DNA from: Anaerolineales bacterium UBA6128
GTDB taxonomy: Bacteria > Chloroflexota > Anaerolineae > UBA1429
Reading direction: 5' to 3'
Length of the DNA stretch: 13,021 nucleotides
NCBI GenBank assembly: GCA_002423325.1
Contig: DIVQ01000126.1
Coordinates: forward strand, 430 to 13,450
The notes under the pieces were generated by a model. It worked only from the letters and a program-made list of their open reading frames with translations. It searched no databases and was not told the DNA's origin. Shown one piece after another: positions 5,747-13,021 of this stretch (positions are counted from its first letter, which is position 1; every line of letters begins with the position of its first letter). The position numbers and the translations under genes were made by a program.

Positions 5747-7581
5747 AGACTCTACGGGATACTTGGCGGCTGATCAAGTATGATCTGCCGCTGTTCCTTT
5801 TGAACGTGGCCATCTGGTGCACGTTTCACCTGTTGCCGCTTGGCAGCGGTCTGCTTTCGCGCACGATTTTTGACAGCCTGTCCGGACAGGCGAGCGCTGG
5901 TGTCAACGTCTGGACGGCGCTAGCCCTCTACGGCACGCTGAACCTGGCACGAGCCGCAGCGATGGGCGTGGGCAACCGCACCTTCTTCCGGCTGTGGTTT
6001 CTACAGTTGGGGGTGCTGCGCAAGAACATGCTCGACTGGATCGTGCGAGGACCCAAAGCGCATCCGCCCAAGGAGTCGTCAGGTCAGACGATCAGTCGGT
6101 TCCGTGAGGACTGCTTTTCTGTAGCGGATTACGTGACGATCTGGGAGGATGTGGTTGGCGTCATCGTCCAGACGGTCATCGCGCTGACCATCATGTTCCA
6201 GACGAGCCGGGTATTCACCCTGGTCGTGGCGTTGCCGATCGTGGCGCTTGTGATCGTCAGTGACCGGTGGGGCGCCAGAATCCGTGTGTACCGCAAGGCC
6301 GCGCGCGAGGCGACCTCGAAGGTCACCGGATTCGTCGGCGAGATCTTTGGCAGCGTGCAGGCCGTCAAGGCAAACAGCGCCGAGGAATCGATGCTGGCGC
6401 ATTTTGCAGAGCTGAACCGGGCGCGCCGCACGGCTGCACTGAAGGACGTCTTGAGTGGCGAGTTGCTCAACGTGGTGAACGGCAACCTCGTTCAGTTCAG
6501 CATCGCGGCGATCATGATCATGGGCGCGACGATGATGAGCACCGGTGACGCCGCGTTCACCGTGGGGGACTTTGCGCTGTTTGTGACCTACCTGATGATG
6601 CTGGGCGAATACATGCGCTACTTTGGTCACATGATCGCGCAACACAAGCGGGTGGGTGTGGCGTACCAGCGACTGGAGAGCTTTATGGATGACGCCCCGC
6701 CCCAGCGGCTGGTGCAGCCGATCCCGTTGTACCTCGAAGGCGACTTGCCGCCTGTGCCGCAGGTGGCCAGAACGGAGGCCGACCGCCTGCGAACGCTCGA
6801 GATAGACGGGCTGACCTATCAATACAGAGACTCGGAGCGAGGCATTCAGAACATCAGCCTGCGGATTGAGCGCGGATCGTTCACGGTGGTCACGGGCCGC
6901 ATTGGCGCTGGCAAGACGACTTTGCTCAAAGTGATGCTGGGTTTGCTGCCCGCGCAGCAGGGGGTGGTCCGCTGGAACGCGGAACCGGTGGAGGCGCCCG
7001 CGACCTTTTTTGTGCCGCCGCGCAGCGCGTACACGCCGCAGGCGCCCTTGTTGACGAGTGAATCGCTACGTGACAACATCCTGATGAGCATCGACGATCC
7101 GGACGAGGCGCTTCTGGACCGGGCGATACGCCTTGCCGTGATGGAGGACGATGTCGCGACGATGGAGAAGGGCTTTGACACGCTGGTGGGTCCGCGCGGC
7201 GTACGCCTGTCAGGCGGCCAAATCCAGCGCGCGGCCGCCGCGCGCGCGTTGGTGCGGCAGCCCGAGCTACTGATCTTTGATGACCTCTCAAGCCGTCTGG
7301 ACGTTAGCACGGAGCAGGTGCTGTGGGACCGGCTGGCTGATGGACACGGAGACGGCGATGGGCCGGCCTGTCTGGTCGTCTCGCACCGCAGGCCAGCCCT
7401 GCGGCGCGCAGACCACATCATCGTGCTCAAGGATGGACGCGTGGAGGCGGAGGGCAGTCTGGACGAACTGCTCGTGACCTGTGAAGAGATGAAACGTCTG
7501 TGGCAAGGTGACTATGGCGAGCCGGCTCCCGAGCCCGTCAAGCAGCCGGCCATGGCGACGGAGCAGGATGACGACGCGTGA
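5743..7581 (+). CDS. ABC exporter half-transporter, degenerate-site subunit
   Basis: A 612-residue partner of the preceding gene, with six transmembrane helices then an ATPase domain. Motifs: Walker A GRIGAGKT (385-392), Q-loop in YTPQAPLL, perfect signature LSGGQ (489-493), Walker B LLIFDD in which Asp 514 stands where the catalytic Glu belongs, D-loop SSRLD, switch His 548 in VVSHRR. By family rules its LSGGQ completes the active ATP site on the other subunit, while its own Walker B pairs with the altered LSAGE to give a weak site. The same split is seen in TM287/288 and BmrCD. The ATG overlaps the upstream stop by 4 nt, with GGAGG 10 nt before it. The C-terminus is a Pro/Glu/Asp-rich tail of about 25 residues. 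The heterodimer is inferred from motifs and gene coupling. Confidence 0.93.
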   Translation: MKTLRDTWRLIKYDLPLFLLNVAIWCTFHLLPLGSGLLSRTIFDSLSGQASAGVNVWTALALYGTLNLARAAAMGVGNRTFFRLWFLQLGVLRKNMLDWIVRGPKAHPPKESSGQTISRFREDCFSVADYVTIWEDVVGVIVQTVIALTIMFQTSRVFTLVVALPIVALVIVSDRWGARIRVYRKAAREATSKVTGFVGEIFGSVQAVKANSAEESMLAHFAELNRARRTAALKDVLSGELLNVVNGNLVQFSIAAIMIMGATMMSTGDAAFTVGDFALFVTYLMMLGEYMRYFGHMIAQHKRVGVAYQRLESFMDDAPPQRLVQPIPLYLEGDLPPVPQVARTEADRLRTLEIDGLTYQYRDSERGIQNISLRIERGSFTVVTGRIGAGKTTLLKVMLGLLPAQQGVVRWNAEPVEAPATFFVPPRSAYTPQAPLLTSESLRDNILMSIDDPDEALLDRAIRLAVMEDDVATMEKGFDTLVGPRGVRLSGGQIQRAAAARALVRQPELLIFDDLSSRLDVSTEQVLWDRLADGHGDGDGPACLVVSHRRPALRRADHIIVLKDGRVEAEGSLDELLVTCEEMKRLWQGDYGEPAPEPVKQPAMATEQDDDA

Positions 7582-7594
7582 GGCGCGCGCACAC

Positions 7595-7623
7595 TGGACA
7601 CTGCCAAGGGTTGTGTGTATCAT
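7595..7623 (+). promoter_or_regulatory. Promoter of the UroD-like gene
   Basis: TGGACA (7595-7600) and TATCAT (7618-7623) are 17 nt apart; each matches consensus at 5 of 6 positions. A start near 7630 would give a leader of about 34 nt before the ATG at 7664. No terminator lies between the exporter and this gene, so it may also be reached by read-through. Confidence 0.6.
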
Positions 7624-7663
7624 GCGGGCCGATCGCTACTACACCGTGTTTTGGGAGGAGACG

Positions 7664-8863
7664 ATGACGGATATTCGTCAGGGGCCGGGCCGTTTCGGCG
7701 CAGAGCTTACGCCGCGCGAGCGCTTTAACCGCACAATGCACTATCAGCATGTGGACTATATCTCGCACCTGGAGTTCGGATACTGGGCAGAACTCAAGGA
7801 AGACTGGATGGCGCAGGGATTTCTGCCTCCGTCCATGCGTCAGGCCAACGGCGATATTCCCGATCATCTCGTGGAGCGCTTCTTTGGCGTCGAGCAGTTC
7901 GACAGCTTTTCGGCCAGGCTTGGGGCGCGGCCAGCCCGCGAAACCGTCATCGTGGAACAGGCGCCTGACCGCACTGTATTTCGCGACGGCTTGGGCGTGC
8001 TGCGCGAAGAGCGCACACATGGCACCCGTACGATTCCGCACTTTATCGAGTTCCCGATTCGAGACCGAGACTCGTGGAAAGCCTTTCGCGACGAGTTCCT
8101 GGATGTTGACCACCCGGTGCGGGCCATCTCGGAAGCGCAACTGCAGCAGTTTGAGGACCTGAGTCGCGTGAGCACCAACCCGGTGCACACTGATTTCGGG
8201 TCGTTCATCGGCTGGTTGCGCGACTGGATCGGATTCCAGAACATTGCCATGATGTCGATGGACGATCCGGACCTGCTGGAAGAGATGGTGGCACACGTGG
8301 CGGGGATGGCGCTCAAGTTAATGCCGCAGGTGCTGGAGCGTGCCCAGATCGATGTGGCAGGCGGCTGGGAAGACATCTGCTTTAACAGCGGTCCTATCCT
8401 GACGCCGCGCTTTTTTGCAGAGCGCATCATGCCGCATATGAAACCGGTCATGGACATGCTGCGACAGCATGGCGTGGATGTCATCTGGACCGACTGCGAC
8501 GGCAACATCCTCAAGCTGATTCCGCTCTGGTTGGGCGTGGGCTTGAACTGCATGTTCCCGCTGGAGGTCAATCCCGGCAATGATCCGGTAGCACTGAAAA
8601 ACGAGTATGGGCGCGACCTGCTGATCCGCGGCGGCTTCGACAAGTTCGCGTTGCACCAGGGGCGTGAAGCGGTCCTCAAGGAGCTGCTGCGGCTGGAGCC
8701 GGCGTTGGCTGAGGGGGGCTTCGCCCCGGGCGTCGACCACCGGGCGCCCGCCGAGGTTACGTGGGATACCTACTGCTACTATATCTGGGAAAAGTGTCAT
8801 ATGCTGGGCTGGCCTGAGGAAAGGATCAAGACCTTCCCGGCGTTTCAGCACTGGAAGCCATAG
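7664..8863 (+). CDS. Uroporphyrinogen decarboxylase (URO-D) superfamily protein
   Basis: A 399-residue TIM-barrel protein of the URO-D superfamily, which also includes corrinoid-dependent methyltransferases such as MtaA. The opening TPRERFNRTMHYQHVDYIS and FGYWAELKEDW is typical of the uncharacterised branch often found near sugar or C1 genes. The HemE N-terminal motif (R-x-P-V-W-x-M-R-Q-A-G-R) is missing, so true porphyrin decarboxylation is unlikely. In the segment where MtaA-type enzymes carry a His-x-Cys zinc site, this protein has WTDCDGN (275-281), followed by the usual FPLEVNPGND and LLIRGGFDK. An open frame extends 52 codons upstream; I chose 7664 because GGGAGGAG lies 5 nt before it and family similarity begins there. 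Reaction unknown; a small-molecule demethylase or methyltransferase is possible. Confidence 0.88.
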   Translation: MTDIRQGPGRFGAELTPRERFNRTMHYQHVDYISHLEFGYWAELKEDWMAQGFLPPSMRQANGDIPDHLVERFFGVEQFDSFSARLGARPARETVIVEQAPDRTVFRDGLGVLREERTHGTRTIPHFIEFPIRDRDSWKAFRDEFLDVDHPVRAISEAQLQQFEDLSRVSTNPVHTDFGSFIGWLRDWIGFQNIAMMSMDDPDLLEEMVAHVAGMALKLMPQVLERAQIDVAGGWEDICFNSGPILTPRFFAERIMPHMKPVMDMLRQHGVDVIWTDCDGNILKLIPLWLGVGLNCMFPLEVNPGNDPVALKNEYGRDLLIRGGFDKFALHQGREAVLKELLRLEPALAEGGFAPGVDHRAPAEVTWDTYCYYIWEKCHMLGWPEERIKTFPAFQHWKP

Positions 8864-8889
8864 AATCCGTCTCGATGAGGAGCTTACTC

Positions 8890-8961
8890 ATGCGCCAGAC
8901 TGCCGTTCGTGTTCGCACCAGCGGGAGTCTGGCGCTTTTGCTTGCACTGGGCTCAAGATAG
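8890..8961 (+). CDS. Possible short ORF (23 aa) with embedded hairpin
   Basis: ATG at 8890 lies 7 nt after GAGGAG (8877-8882), and the frame runs to TAG at 8959-8961. The last base of that stop is the first base of the GTG proposed as start of the kinase gene. The product begins MRQTAVRVRTSGS and ends LALLLALGSR. The terminator stem at 8892-8935 lies wholly inside this ORF, so a translating ribosome would melt it. This could be a translated attenuator coupled to the kinase gene. It could equally be a chance frame across an ordinary terminator. I lean only slightly to the first. Confidence 0.35.
   Translation: MRQTAVRVRTSGSLALLLALGSR
8892..8939 (+). terminator. Intrinsic terminator after the UroD-like gene
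   Basis: GCGCCAGACT (8892-8901) pairs perfectly with AGTCTGGCGC (8926-8935), and TTTT follows directly. The loop of 24 nt can add three more pairs (CCG with CGG) after one mismatch. It starts 28 nt after the UroD stop. A ribosome site and short ORF overlap it, so its strength may depend on translation. Confidence 0.8.
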
Positions 8962-9947
8962 TGGCAGTATACCCTGCATCGGCATCAGGCGCTGACGATG
9001 TGCTGCGCGACCTGCTGATGCACTGGGGCGTGCGATATGCGCATGAGCGCCGCGACATTGCGCTGGCGGGCAGTCCGGAGCGATGTCTGGCACGACATGT
9101 GGTTCAAGACGCCGATGGGCGACTCTACGTCTTGGAGGGCGTGCCGCGCGGCCGAAGCCGGGTCAGGGCGCGTATTGCGGAAGCGCTCGCTTGCCTTTCA
9201 GATCAGGGGCTTGCGCGTATCAATCCCTACCTGAGGGGGTCGGGCGGCGCGTTCCTGCTGCGCGACGGCGATCGTCTCTGGCAACTGGCACCTTATGTTG
9301 CTGGGTGCCCGCTCGACCGCCCCGAATACGTGCATGAAGGTTGGCGGGGAGAGGCGTTGGCGCGGTTCCTTTTGGATTTGCGACACCATGCGGCGCACGT
9401 GCCCGCCTTTTCGAACACGGACCTGTTCGATCTGCCACGGTTTGTGCGCCACCTGAAGGTCAGATTGGGCAGCAACGAGCCCGCGCTGTTGGAGCGCCTG
9501 GGACCCAGCCTGCAAGTATTGGAGGAGCGTCTGCTGCCCAGCGTGGATGCGTTGCCGACGGCGTTCTGCCATGGCGATGTGCACGCAATGAACGTCATCT
9601 GGGCGCAGGACGATATCGCGGCTGTCATTGATTGGGAGTTTGCCGGTTTCAAGACGGAGGCGTATGACCTGGCAGTGCTGTTGGGGTGCGTGGGCATCGA
9701 GGATCCCAGCGGCCTGCAAGGGTCCCTGGTGCAACGGCTGTTGGGCGCGCTGAAAGGGAACGCCTATGTCAGTGGTCTCAGTTGGGCACTGCTGCCTGAG
9801 CTTGTGCTTGCCAATCGCCTCATCTGGCTGTCAGAATGGCTGCGTATCCGCGATGCCGAGATGATCGAGCTCGAACTCTGCTACATAGAGTTGCTGCTGG
9901 CGAATTTGTGCGCGTTGCGATGCAGTTGGGGGATCCACTGTGCGTAG
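8961..9947 (+). CDS. APH-fold small-molecule kinase (aminoglycoside phosphotransferase family)
   Basis: A 328-residue protein with the APH fold, which transfers phosphate from ATP to a small hydroxyl-bearing substrate in the cytoplasm. The N-lobe includes ARHVVQDADGRLYVLEGVP, the strand that normally carries the nucleotide-binding Lys; here I see no clear Lys there (VLEG), which is a departure. The catalytic loop is HGDVHAMN (His 204, Asp 206, Asn 211) and the metal-binding segment is VIDWEFAG (Asp 224). The family includes antibiotic kinases, homoserine kinase II, choline kinase and many unknowns, and nothing here picks one. The start is uncertain: GTG 8961 overlaps the stop of a short ORF, but GTG 9000 or ATG 9018 are possible, and none has a strong ribosome site. 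It ends 28 nt before the winged-helix gene. Confidence 0.75.
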   Translation: MAVYPASASGADDVLRDLLMHWGVRYAHERRDIALAGSPERCLARHVVQDADGRLYVLEGVPRGRSRVRARIAEALACLSDQGLARINPYLRGSGGAFLLRDGDRLWQLAPYVAGCPLDRPEYVHEGWRGEALARFLLDLRHHAAHVPAFSNTDLFDLPRFVRHLKVRLGSNEPALLERLGPSLQVLEERLLPSVDALPTAFCHGDVHAMNVIWAQDDIAAVIDWEFAGFKTEAYDLAVLLGCVGIEDPSGLQGSLVQRLLGALKGNAYVSGLSWALLPELVLANRLIWLSEWLRIRDAEMIELELCYIELLLANLCALRCSWGIHCA

Positions 9948-9975
9948 GTGGCTGAGCGGACTCAAGGAGGTGATG

Positions 9976-10929
9976 ATGACCCACCGCGAGCGCGTTAGCG
10001 ATTACCTGCGACAAATCGCGCCGGCAGGCGCGACAAACCGGGAGCTTGCGGAAGGCCTGGGCATACGCTGGCCCGGCACCGTGTTCAAGGCGACCCAGAA
10101 ACTGGTGTGGGCTGGTCTGATACGGCGCGAGCGTCGTGGGCGGACGTGGGTGTTCAGCGCACTGACGCCGACGGCGACGCCCACGGCCTCGGAGCGAGCG
10201 GCTGATGGCGCGCCAGAAGGCGCAGGCGCGGGGGATTCGACAACGGAGCATGTGGGAGAGGCTGCAGAGCAAGCCCTGTCTGAGGGCCATGGCGTCAAAC
10301 GGCTGGCTGCTCTGCTCGCGCTTCCCGAAGGGCGCGCCTGGTTCTTGGAACGACTTCGCTGCCTTTGCTCGCCGGAGCAGGCGCGCACCGCCGATGTGAT
10401 GCTGCACTGTCGACCCTTGCTCGTGCTGTTGCAGCAGGACTATGCTGCTTGTGGTGGTGCGGTGGCTGCACAGGGACGGCTCGCCGAGAACTATAACGCG
10501 CTGTTCGGTCTGGCCGATGATTGTGGCATTCGCAAGGTATGGCGAGCCGACCGGCCGGCCGAGATGCGACTGCCGGTGTCAATAAAGAAGCGGGGTTGGC
10601 CGGGCAAACTGCTCCGCAAGCACATTGCCAACAAGCGTTATCTCAAGCGGGCACTAGCTGCGCCCAGGCTGGTCAGGACGCGTGTTGACGCGATACTGTT
10701 TGCCGGTTCCCATGTAATACTGGTGCGTTGCACCGATAGGGACGCGATCACGCGTCGACAATACAGGCGCCTGCAGGCGCTGGGCGGCGCCCTGGAACGC
10801 AGGCTGCACCGACAGTACTTTGTCGCGGCCGTGGTCGCCGAACCCGAGCAACTGGCAGTGCTGGATATGGCTCACGTGCGGTGGAGCGAGGTCGAGGCCT
10901 GGCTGGATCGGTACGGCACGCCCTCTTGA
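9976..10929 (+). CDS. Winged-helix protein with unassigned C-terminal domain
   Basis: A 317-residue cytoplasmic protein. Residues 1-60 form a winged helix-turn-helix (RERVSDYLRQ, ATNRELAEGLGI, a recognition helix near TVFKATQKLVWAGLI, and a wing RRERRGRTWVFSA). A low-complexity linker rich in Ala, Thr, Pro and Glu covers about 63-105. The C-terminal domain has a basic stretch near KLLRKHIANKRYLKRAL, then RVDAILFAGSHVILVRC and a long helix RRQYRRLQALGGALERRL. That order, an Asp then a strand ending where a nuclease would have E/Q-x-K, recalls Mrr-like PD-(D/E)XK folds, but the catalytic Lys is replaced. The start at 9976 is set by AAGGAGG with 5-nt spacing; ATG 9973 and an upstream GTG at 9940 are weaker. 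The gene follows the APH kinase closely and may share its transcript. I do not recognise the full protein. Confidence 0.78.
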   Translation: MTHRERVSDYLRQIAPAGATNRELAEGLGIRWPGTVFKATQKLVWAGLIRRERRGRTWVFSALTPTATPTASERAADGAPEGAGAGDSTTEHVGEAAEQALSEGHGVKRLAALLALPEGRAWFLERLRCLCSPEQARTADVMLHCRPLLVLLQQDYAACGGAVAAQGRLAENYNALFGLADDCGIRKVWRADRPAEMRLPVSIKKRGWPGKLLRKHIANKRYLKRALAAPRLVRTRVDAILFAGSHVILVRCTDRDAITRRQYRRLQALGGALERRLHRQYFVAAVVAEPEQLAVLDMAHVRWSEVEAWLDRYGTPS

Positions 10930-10998
10930 CCTCTCGTGTGGCCTCTGCGAGCCGCTGGCGCTGCAAATCGGATCTCCAATAGCTGAAAGGACAAAGCA

Positions 10999-12303
10999 AT
11001 GAACAGTACATTGGTGAGAGAGCTGTTTTCGCTGATCGACGCGCTGCCGATAGTGGACATCCATACGCACGTGGATTGGCGCACGGGCACTGCCAAAAAC
11101 ATCGGCGAGGTGCTCAGCTATCACTACTATACCGAGTTGACCAACTCGGCCGACTTTCAGGAGGTCAAGCTCCCGTATACCGACCCGAAGGCGCTGACAA
11201 AGGCCATTCTGCCCAAGCTCAGCCTTATCAGCAACACGGTGCAGTATGACTGGCTGATGACCATCTCGCGCGAGTTCCTCTCTCTGGATCCGGCCGACTG
11301 GCAGCCCGAGAACTGGGAGGCGATCTACGATCACTCGGCTGCTATCATGGACCGTGCCGAGTGGTGCAGCGAGCTGATCGATCAGTGTAATCTTGTGCGC
11401 GTCTTCTTGACCAACCAATACGATGAGACGTTCGATGGGATGGACACATCCTTCTATACACCCTGCTTGCGTACAGAACCCTTTGTGATCTATATGGATC
11501 AGCCAGCCGAACGTGAGCGGATGGCAGCGTACCTGGGGCGCGAGGTCCGCAGACCGGCAGATGTCGTCGCGGCCATTGACAAGACTTTTGAGCGGTTCTT
11601 GGACGCCGGCATGGGATATGCGGCGATGTCGATTCCGGTGAACTGGCGTACGTTTGCGGTTTCGGATGAGGACGCCCAGCGCCTGCTCGACAAGACCGTG
11701 GCGGGCACGGCGTGGGATGCTCAGGACTGCGAGGCTTGGGGCGCTTACTCGATGTGTCTGCTGGCGGATGCTTGTCGCAAGTACAAAAAGCCGTTCCATC
11801 TCATGATCGGCGTGAACCGCGGAGTCTATGCGCAGGGGGTGCCGGGCGGGACGGACCTGTTCGATGCGGTCAACTCGATGCGTGGGTACGACTATTTGCT
11901 GAACACCTATCCCGATGTGCGCTTCCCGACCGCGGTTCTGTCCGACACGACTGGCGGCGAGCTGACAGCGGCCGCGTGGATTCGCCACAACGTCTATCCC
12001 TCGGGCCATTGGTGGTACTCTAATCACCCTACAGAGATTGCGCGCGACATCAGGCGCCGCATCGACGCGGTGCCGGCCTGCAAATTGATCGGTTACTTTT
12101 CGGACGCCTACTACCTCGAGTTCATCTTGCCCAAGTTCAGGATGTTCAAGTTCGAGTTGGCCGTGGCGCTGGCCGAACGCATGGAGCGGAGCCTGATCCA
12201 TCCCAATATGGAGACGTTTGCGTTTGACGACGCGCTGGTGCTGGCGGAGGATATGCTGATCAACAACCCGCTGCGCATCGTGGGGCTTGACGAAGACTAC
12301 TGA
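10999..12303 (+). CDS. UxaC-like isomerase (uronate isomerase family, amidohydrolase superfamily)
   Basis: A 434-residue TIM-barrel protein related to uronate isomerase, which converts D-glucuronate to D-fructuronate or D-galacturonate to D-tagaturonate in the cytoplasm. The first strand carries the metal motif D-I-H-T-H (Asp 20, His 22, His 24). Towards the C-terminus GHWWYSN (336-342) and GYFSDAYYLEF (365-375, Asp 369) correspond to the GWWF and TDSR segments of UxaC, followed by the helix FRMFKFELAVAL. It is shorter than typical UxaC (about 470 residues) and differs in several conserved blocks, so it may act on another sugar acid or a cyclic substrate. The start is preceded by AAAGGA at 7 nt. 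It stands 69 nt after the winged-helix gene and 39 nt before the FGGY kinase, probably an operon with the latter. Confidence 0.8.
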   Translation: MNSTLVRELFSLIDALPIVDIHTHVDWRTGTAKNIGEVLSYHYYTELTNSADFQEVKLPYTDPKALTKAILPKLSLISNTVQYDWLMTISREFLSLDPADWQPENWEAIYDHSAAIMDRAEWCSELIDQCNLVRVFLTNQYDETFDGMDTSFYTPCLRTEPFVIYMDQPAERERMAAYLGREVRRPADVVAAIDKTFERFLDAGMGYAAMSIPVNWRTFAVSDEDAQRLLDKTVAGTAWDAQDCEAWGAYSMCLLADACRKYKKPFHLMIGVNRGVYAQGVPGGTDLFDAVNSMRGYDYLLNTYPDVRFPTAVLSDTTGGELTAAAWIRHNVYPSGHWWYSNHPTEIARDIRRRIDAVPACKLIGYFSDAYYLEFILPKFRMFKFELAVALAERMERSLIHPNMETFAFDDALVLAEDMLINNPLRIVGLDEDY

Positions 12304-12342
12304 AGCACAACGGTTCGCTCGATCTGTCGGACAGGGGAAAGC

Positions 12343-13021
12343 ATGGGCCTCTACTTGGGGCTTGACGTCGGCACGACAACGCTGAGTGTCGCGGTCGTGG
12401 ACGTCAATGGCCGCGACCTGCTCTACACGCGCACGCTTGCACACGAGGCCGACGTTACCAGCGTCGAACACAAGGCGCGTGGGTGGGCTGAGGTCGATCT
12501 GCACCGGATCAGCCATCTGCTGCTCGGACTTGTTCGCGACACGGTGGATGCGCTGGGCGAGCGACGGCATGCGCTGCGGGCAATCGGCGTGACGGGGCAG
12601 CAGCATGGAATGGCGTTGCTTGACGCGCACAATCGCCCGTTGCGGGCCGGCATCACCTGGCAGGACCGGCGCGTGCTAGAGGCTGTGCCAGGCCAGTCGG
12701 AGACCTATCTCGAGCAGTTCATCCGGCGCGCCGGCGGCGTTGAGGCCTTTGCGCGAATGGGGTGCCTGCCTTCACGCGGCTATCTGGGTCCGACGCTGAG
12801 CTGGTTGCAGCAACACGACGCGGTGCCGGCTGCAACTGCGTCTGTCTGTTTCGTGCCAGACCTGGCTGTGGCGCTGCTCACTGGGCAGTCGCCCGTGTGC
12901 GACCCCACGAACGGCGGCAGTTCGGGCGTGATGGACGTCGTGGACTGTCAGTGGGACTGGGGCGTGATCGGCCGGTTGGGGCTACCGGCGCGGCTGTTTC
13001 CCCCGGTGCGGCTGCCGGGGG
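12343..13021 (+). CDS. FGGY-family carbohydrate kinase, N-terminal part (runs off the window)
   Basis: The first 226 codons of a sugar kinase. The protein opens with the FGGY phosphate-binding motif LGLDVGTTTLS (Asp 8, Gly 10, Thr 11, Thr 12). GVTGQQHGMALLD corresponds to the GQMHG segment of xylulokinase, and TWQDRR to its WND/DxR segment. Asp 187 in CDPTNGGSSGVMD is in the position of the FGGY catalytic Asp. The enzyme would phosphorylate a ketose such as xylulose or a related sugar; the sugar cannot be fixed from this half. The ATG follows AGGGGAAA and lies 39 nt after the isomerase stop. Pairing with a UxaC-like enzyme suggests a sugar or sugar-acid pathway. The C-terminal ATP-binding half is outside the window. 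Confidence 0.88.
   Translation, partial: MGLYLGLDVGTTTLSVAVVDVNGRDLLYTRTLAHEADVTSVEHKARGWAEVDLHRISHLLLGLVRDTVDALGERRHALRAIGVTGQQHGMALLDAHNRPLRAGITWQDRRVLEAVPGQSETYLEQFIRRAGGVEAFARMGCLPSRGYLGPTLSWLQQHDAVPAATASVCFVPDLAVALLTGQSPVCDPTNGGSSGVMDVVDCQWDWGVIGRLGLPARLFPPVRLPG

Noticed and set aside
7508..7663. A longer N-terminus for the UroD-like protein.
   Set aside because: The extension overlaps the exporter gene, looks like a shadow (Ser/Arg-rich), includes the predicted promoter, and family similarity begins after the ATG at 7664, which has an excellent ribosome site.
8942..8973. A promoter for the kinase gene with TTGCAC (8942-8947) and TATACC (8968-8973).
   Set aside because: The spacing is 20 nt and both boxes are weak; a transcript from it would also miss the GTG at 8961. 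Kept only as a possibility if translation starts at 9000 or 9018.
10930..10998. A promoter for the isomerase in the 69-nt gap, starting from TTGACC at 10926.
   Set aside because: No -10-like sequence lies at 16-18 nt from it, and no terminator hairpin with a T run is present either.
10654..12630. A very long minus-strand open frame of 658 codons lying across the isomerase and parts of both neighbours.
   Set aside because: It is antisense to three genes with clear family motifs, has no recognisable domain, and is rich in Arg, His and Gln as GC-rich shadow frames are.

Overview
This GC-rich window comes from a bacterium with ordinary sigma70-type promoters and strong Shine-Dalgarno sites. The mix of an ABC-2/GldG/DUF4340 operon, a heterodimeric ABC exporter, a UroD-like protein, a UxaC-like isomerase and a sugar kinase would suit an uncultured Chloroflexota-type organism. 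That assignment is an inference from gene content; there is no rRNA or other marker here.

Left arm (1-3640, minus strand): a compact leftward operon of an ABC ATPase, an ABC-2 permease, a GldG-type auxiliary protein and a DUF4340 protein that runs off the window edge. The genes overlap or lie within about 11 nt of each other. They read from a near-consensus promoter at 3714-3743 (minus). Together they look like one membrane ABC complex of the GldA/GldF/GldG type.

Divergent control region (3641-4000): the only gene-poor stretch over 300 nt, and the most interesting part of the window. Back to back with the leftward promoter is a rightward promoter (TTGTCA, 17 nt, TGcTATTCT). It is followed by a short ORF of 22 codons with its own ribosome site, a small palindrome, and a perfect 13-bp intrinsic terminator placed just before the first exporter gene. 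This is the layout of a leader-peptide transcription attenuator.

Exporter (4001-7581, plus): two ABC half-transporters that overlap by ATGA. Their motifs are complementary: the first has the catalytic Glu but an altered signature (LSAGE), the second has LSGGQ but Asp in place of the Glu. They should form a heterodimer with one active and one degenerate ATP site, like TM287/288 and BmrCD. BmrCD of Bacillus subtilis is itself controlled by a translated leader and attenuator, which makes the upstream arrangement notable.

Right arm (7618-13021, plus): a UroD-family protein with its own promoter and a strong terminator after it; an APH-fold kinase whose likely GTG start overlaps the stop of another short ORF in which that terminator is embedded; a winged-helix protein with an unassigned C-terminal domain; a UxaC-like isomerase of the amidohydrolase superfamily; and the first 226 codons of an FGGY sugar kinase. 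The last two suggest uronate or related sugar catabolism. No tRNA, rRNA, CRISPR array, insertion sequence or integrase was seen.
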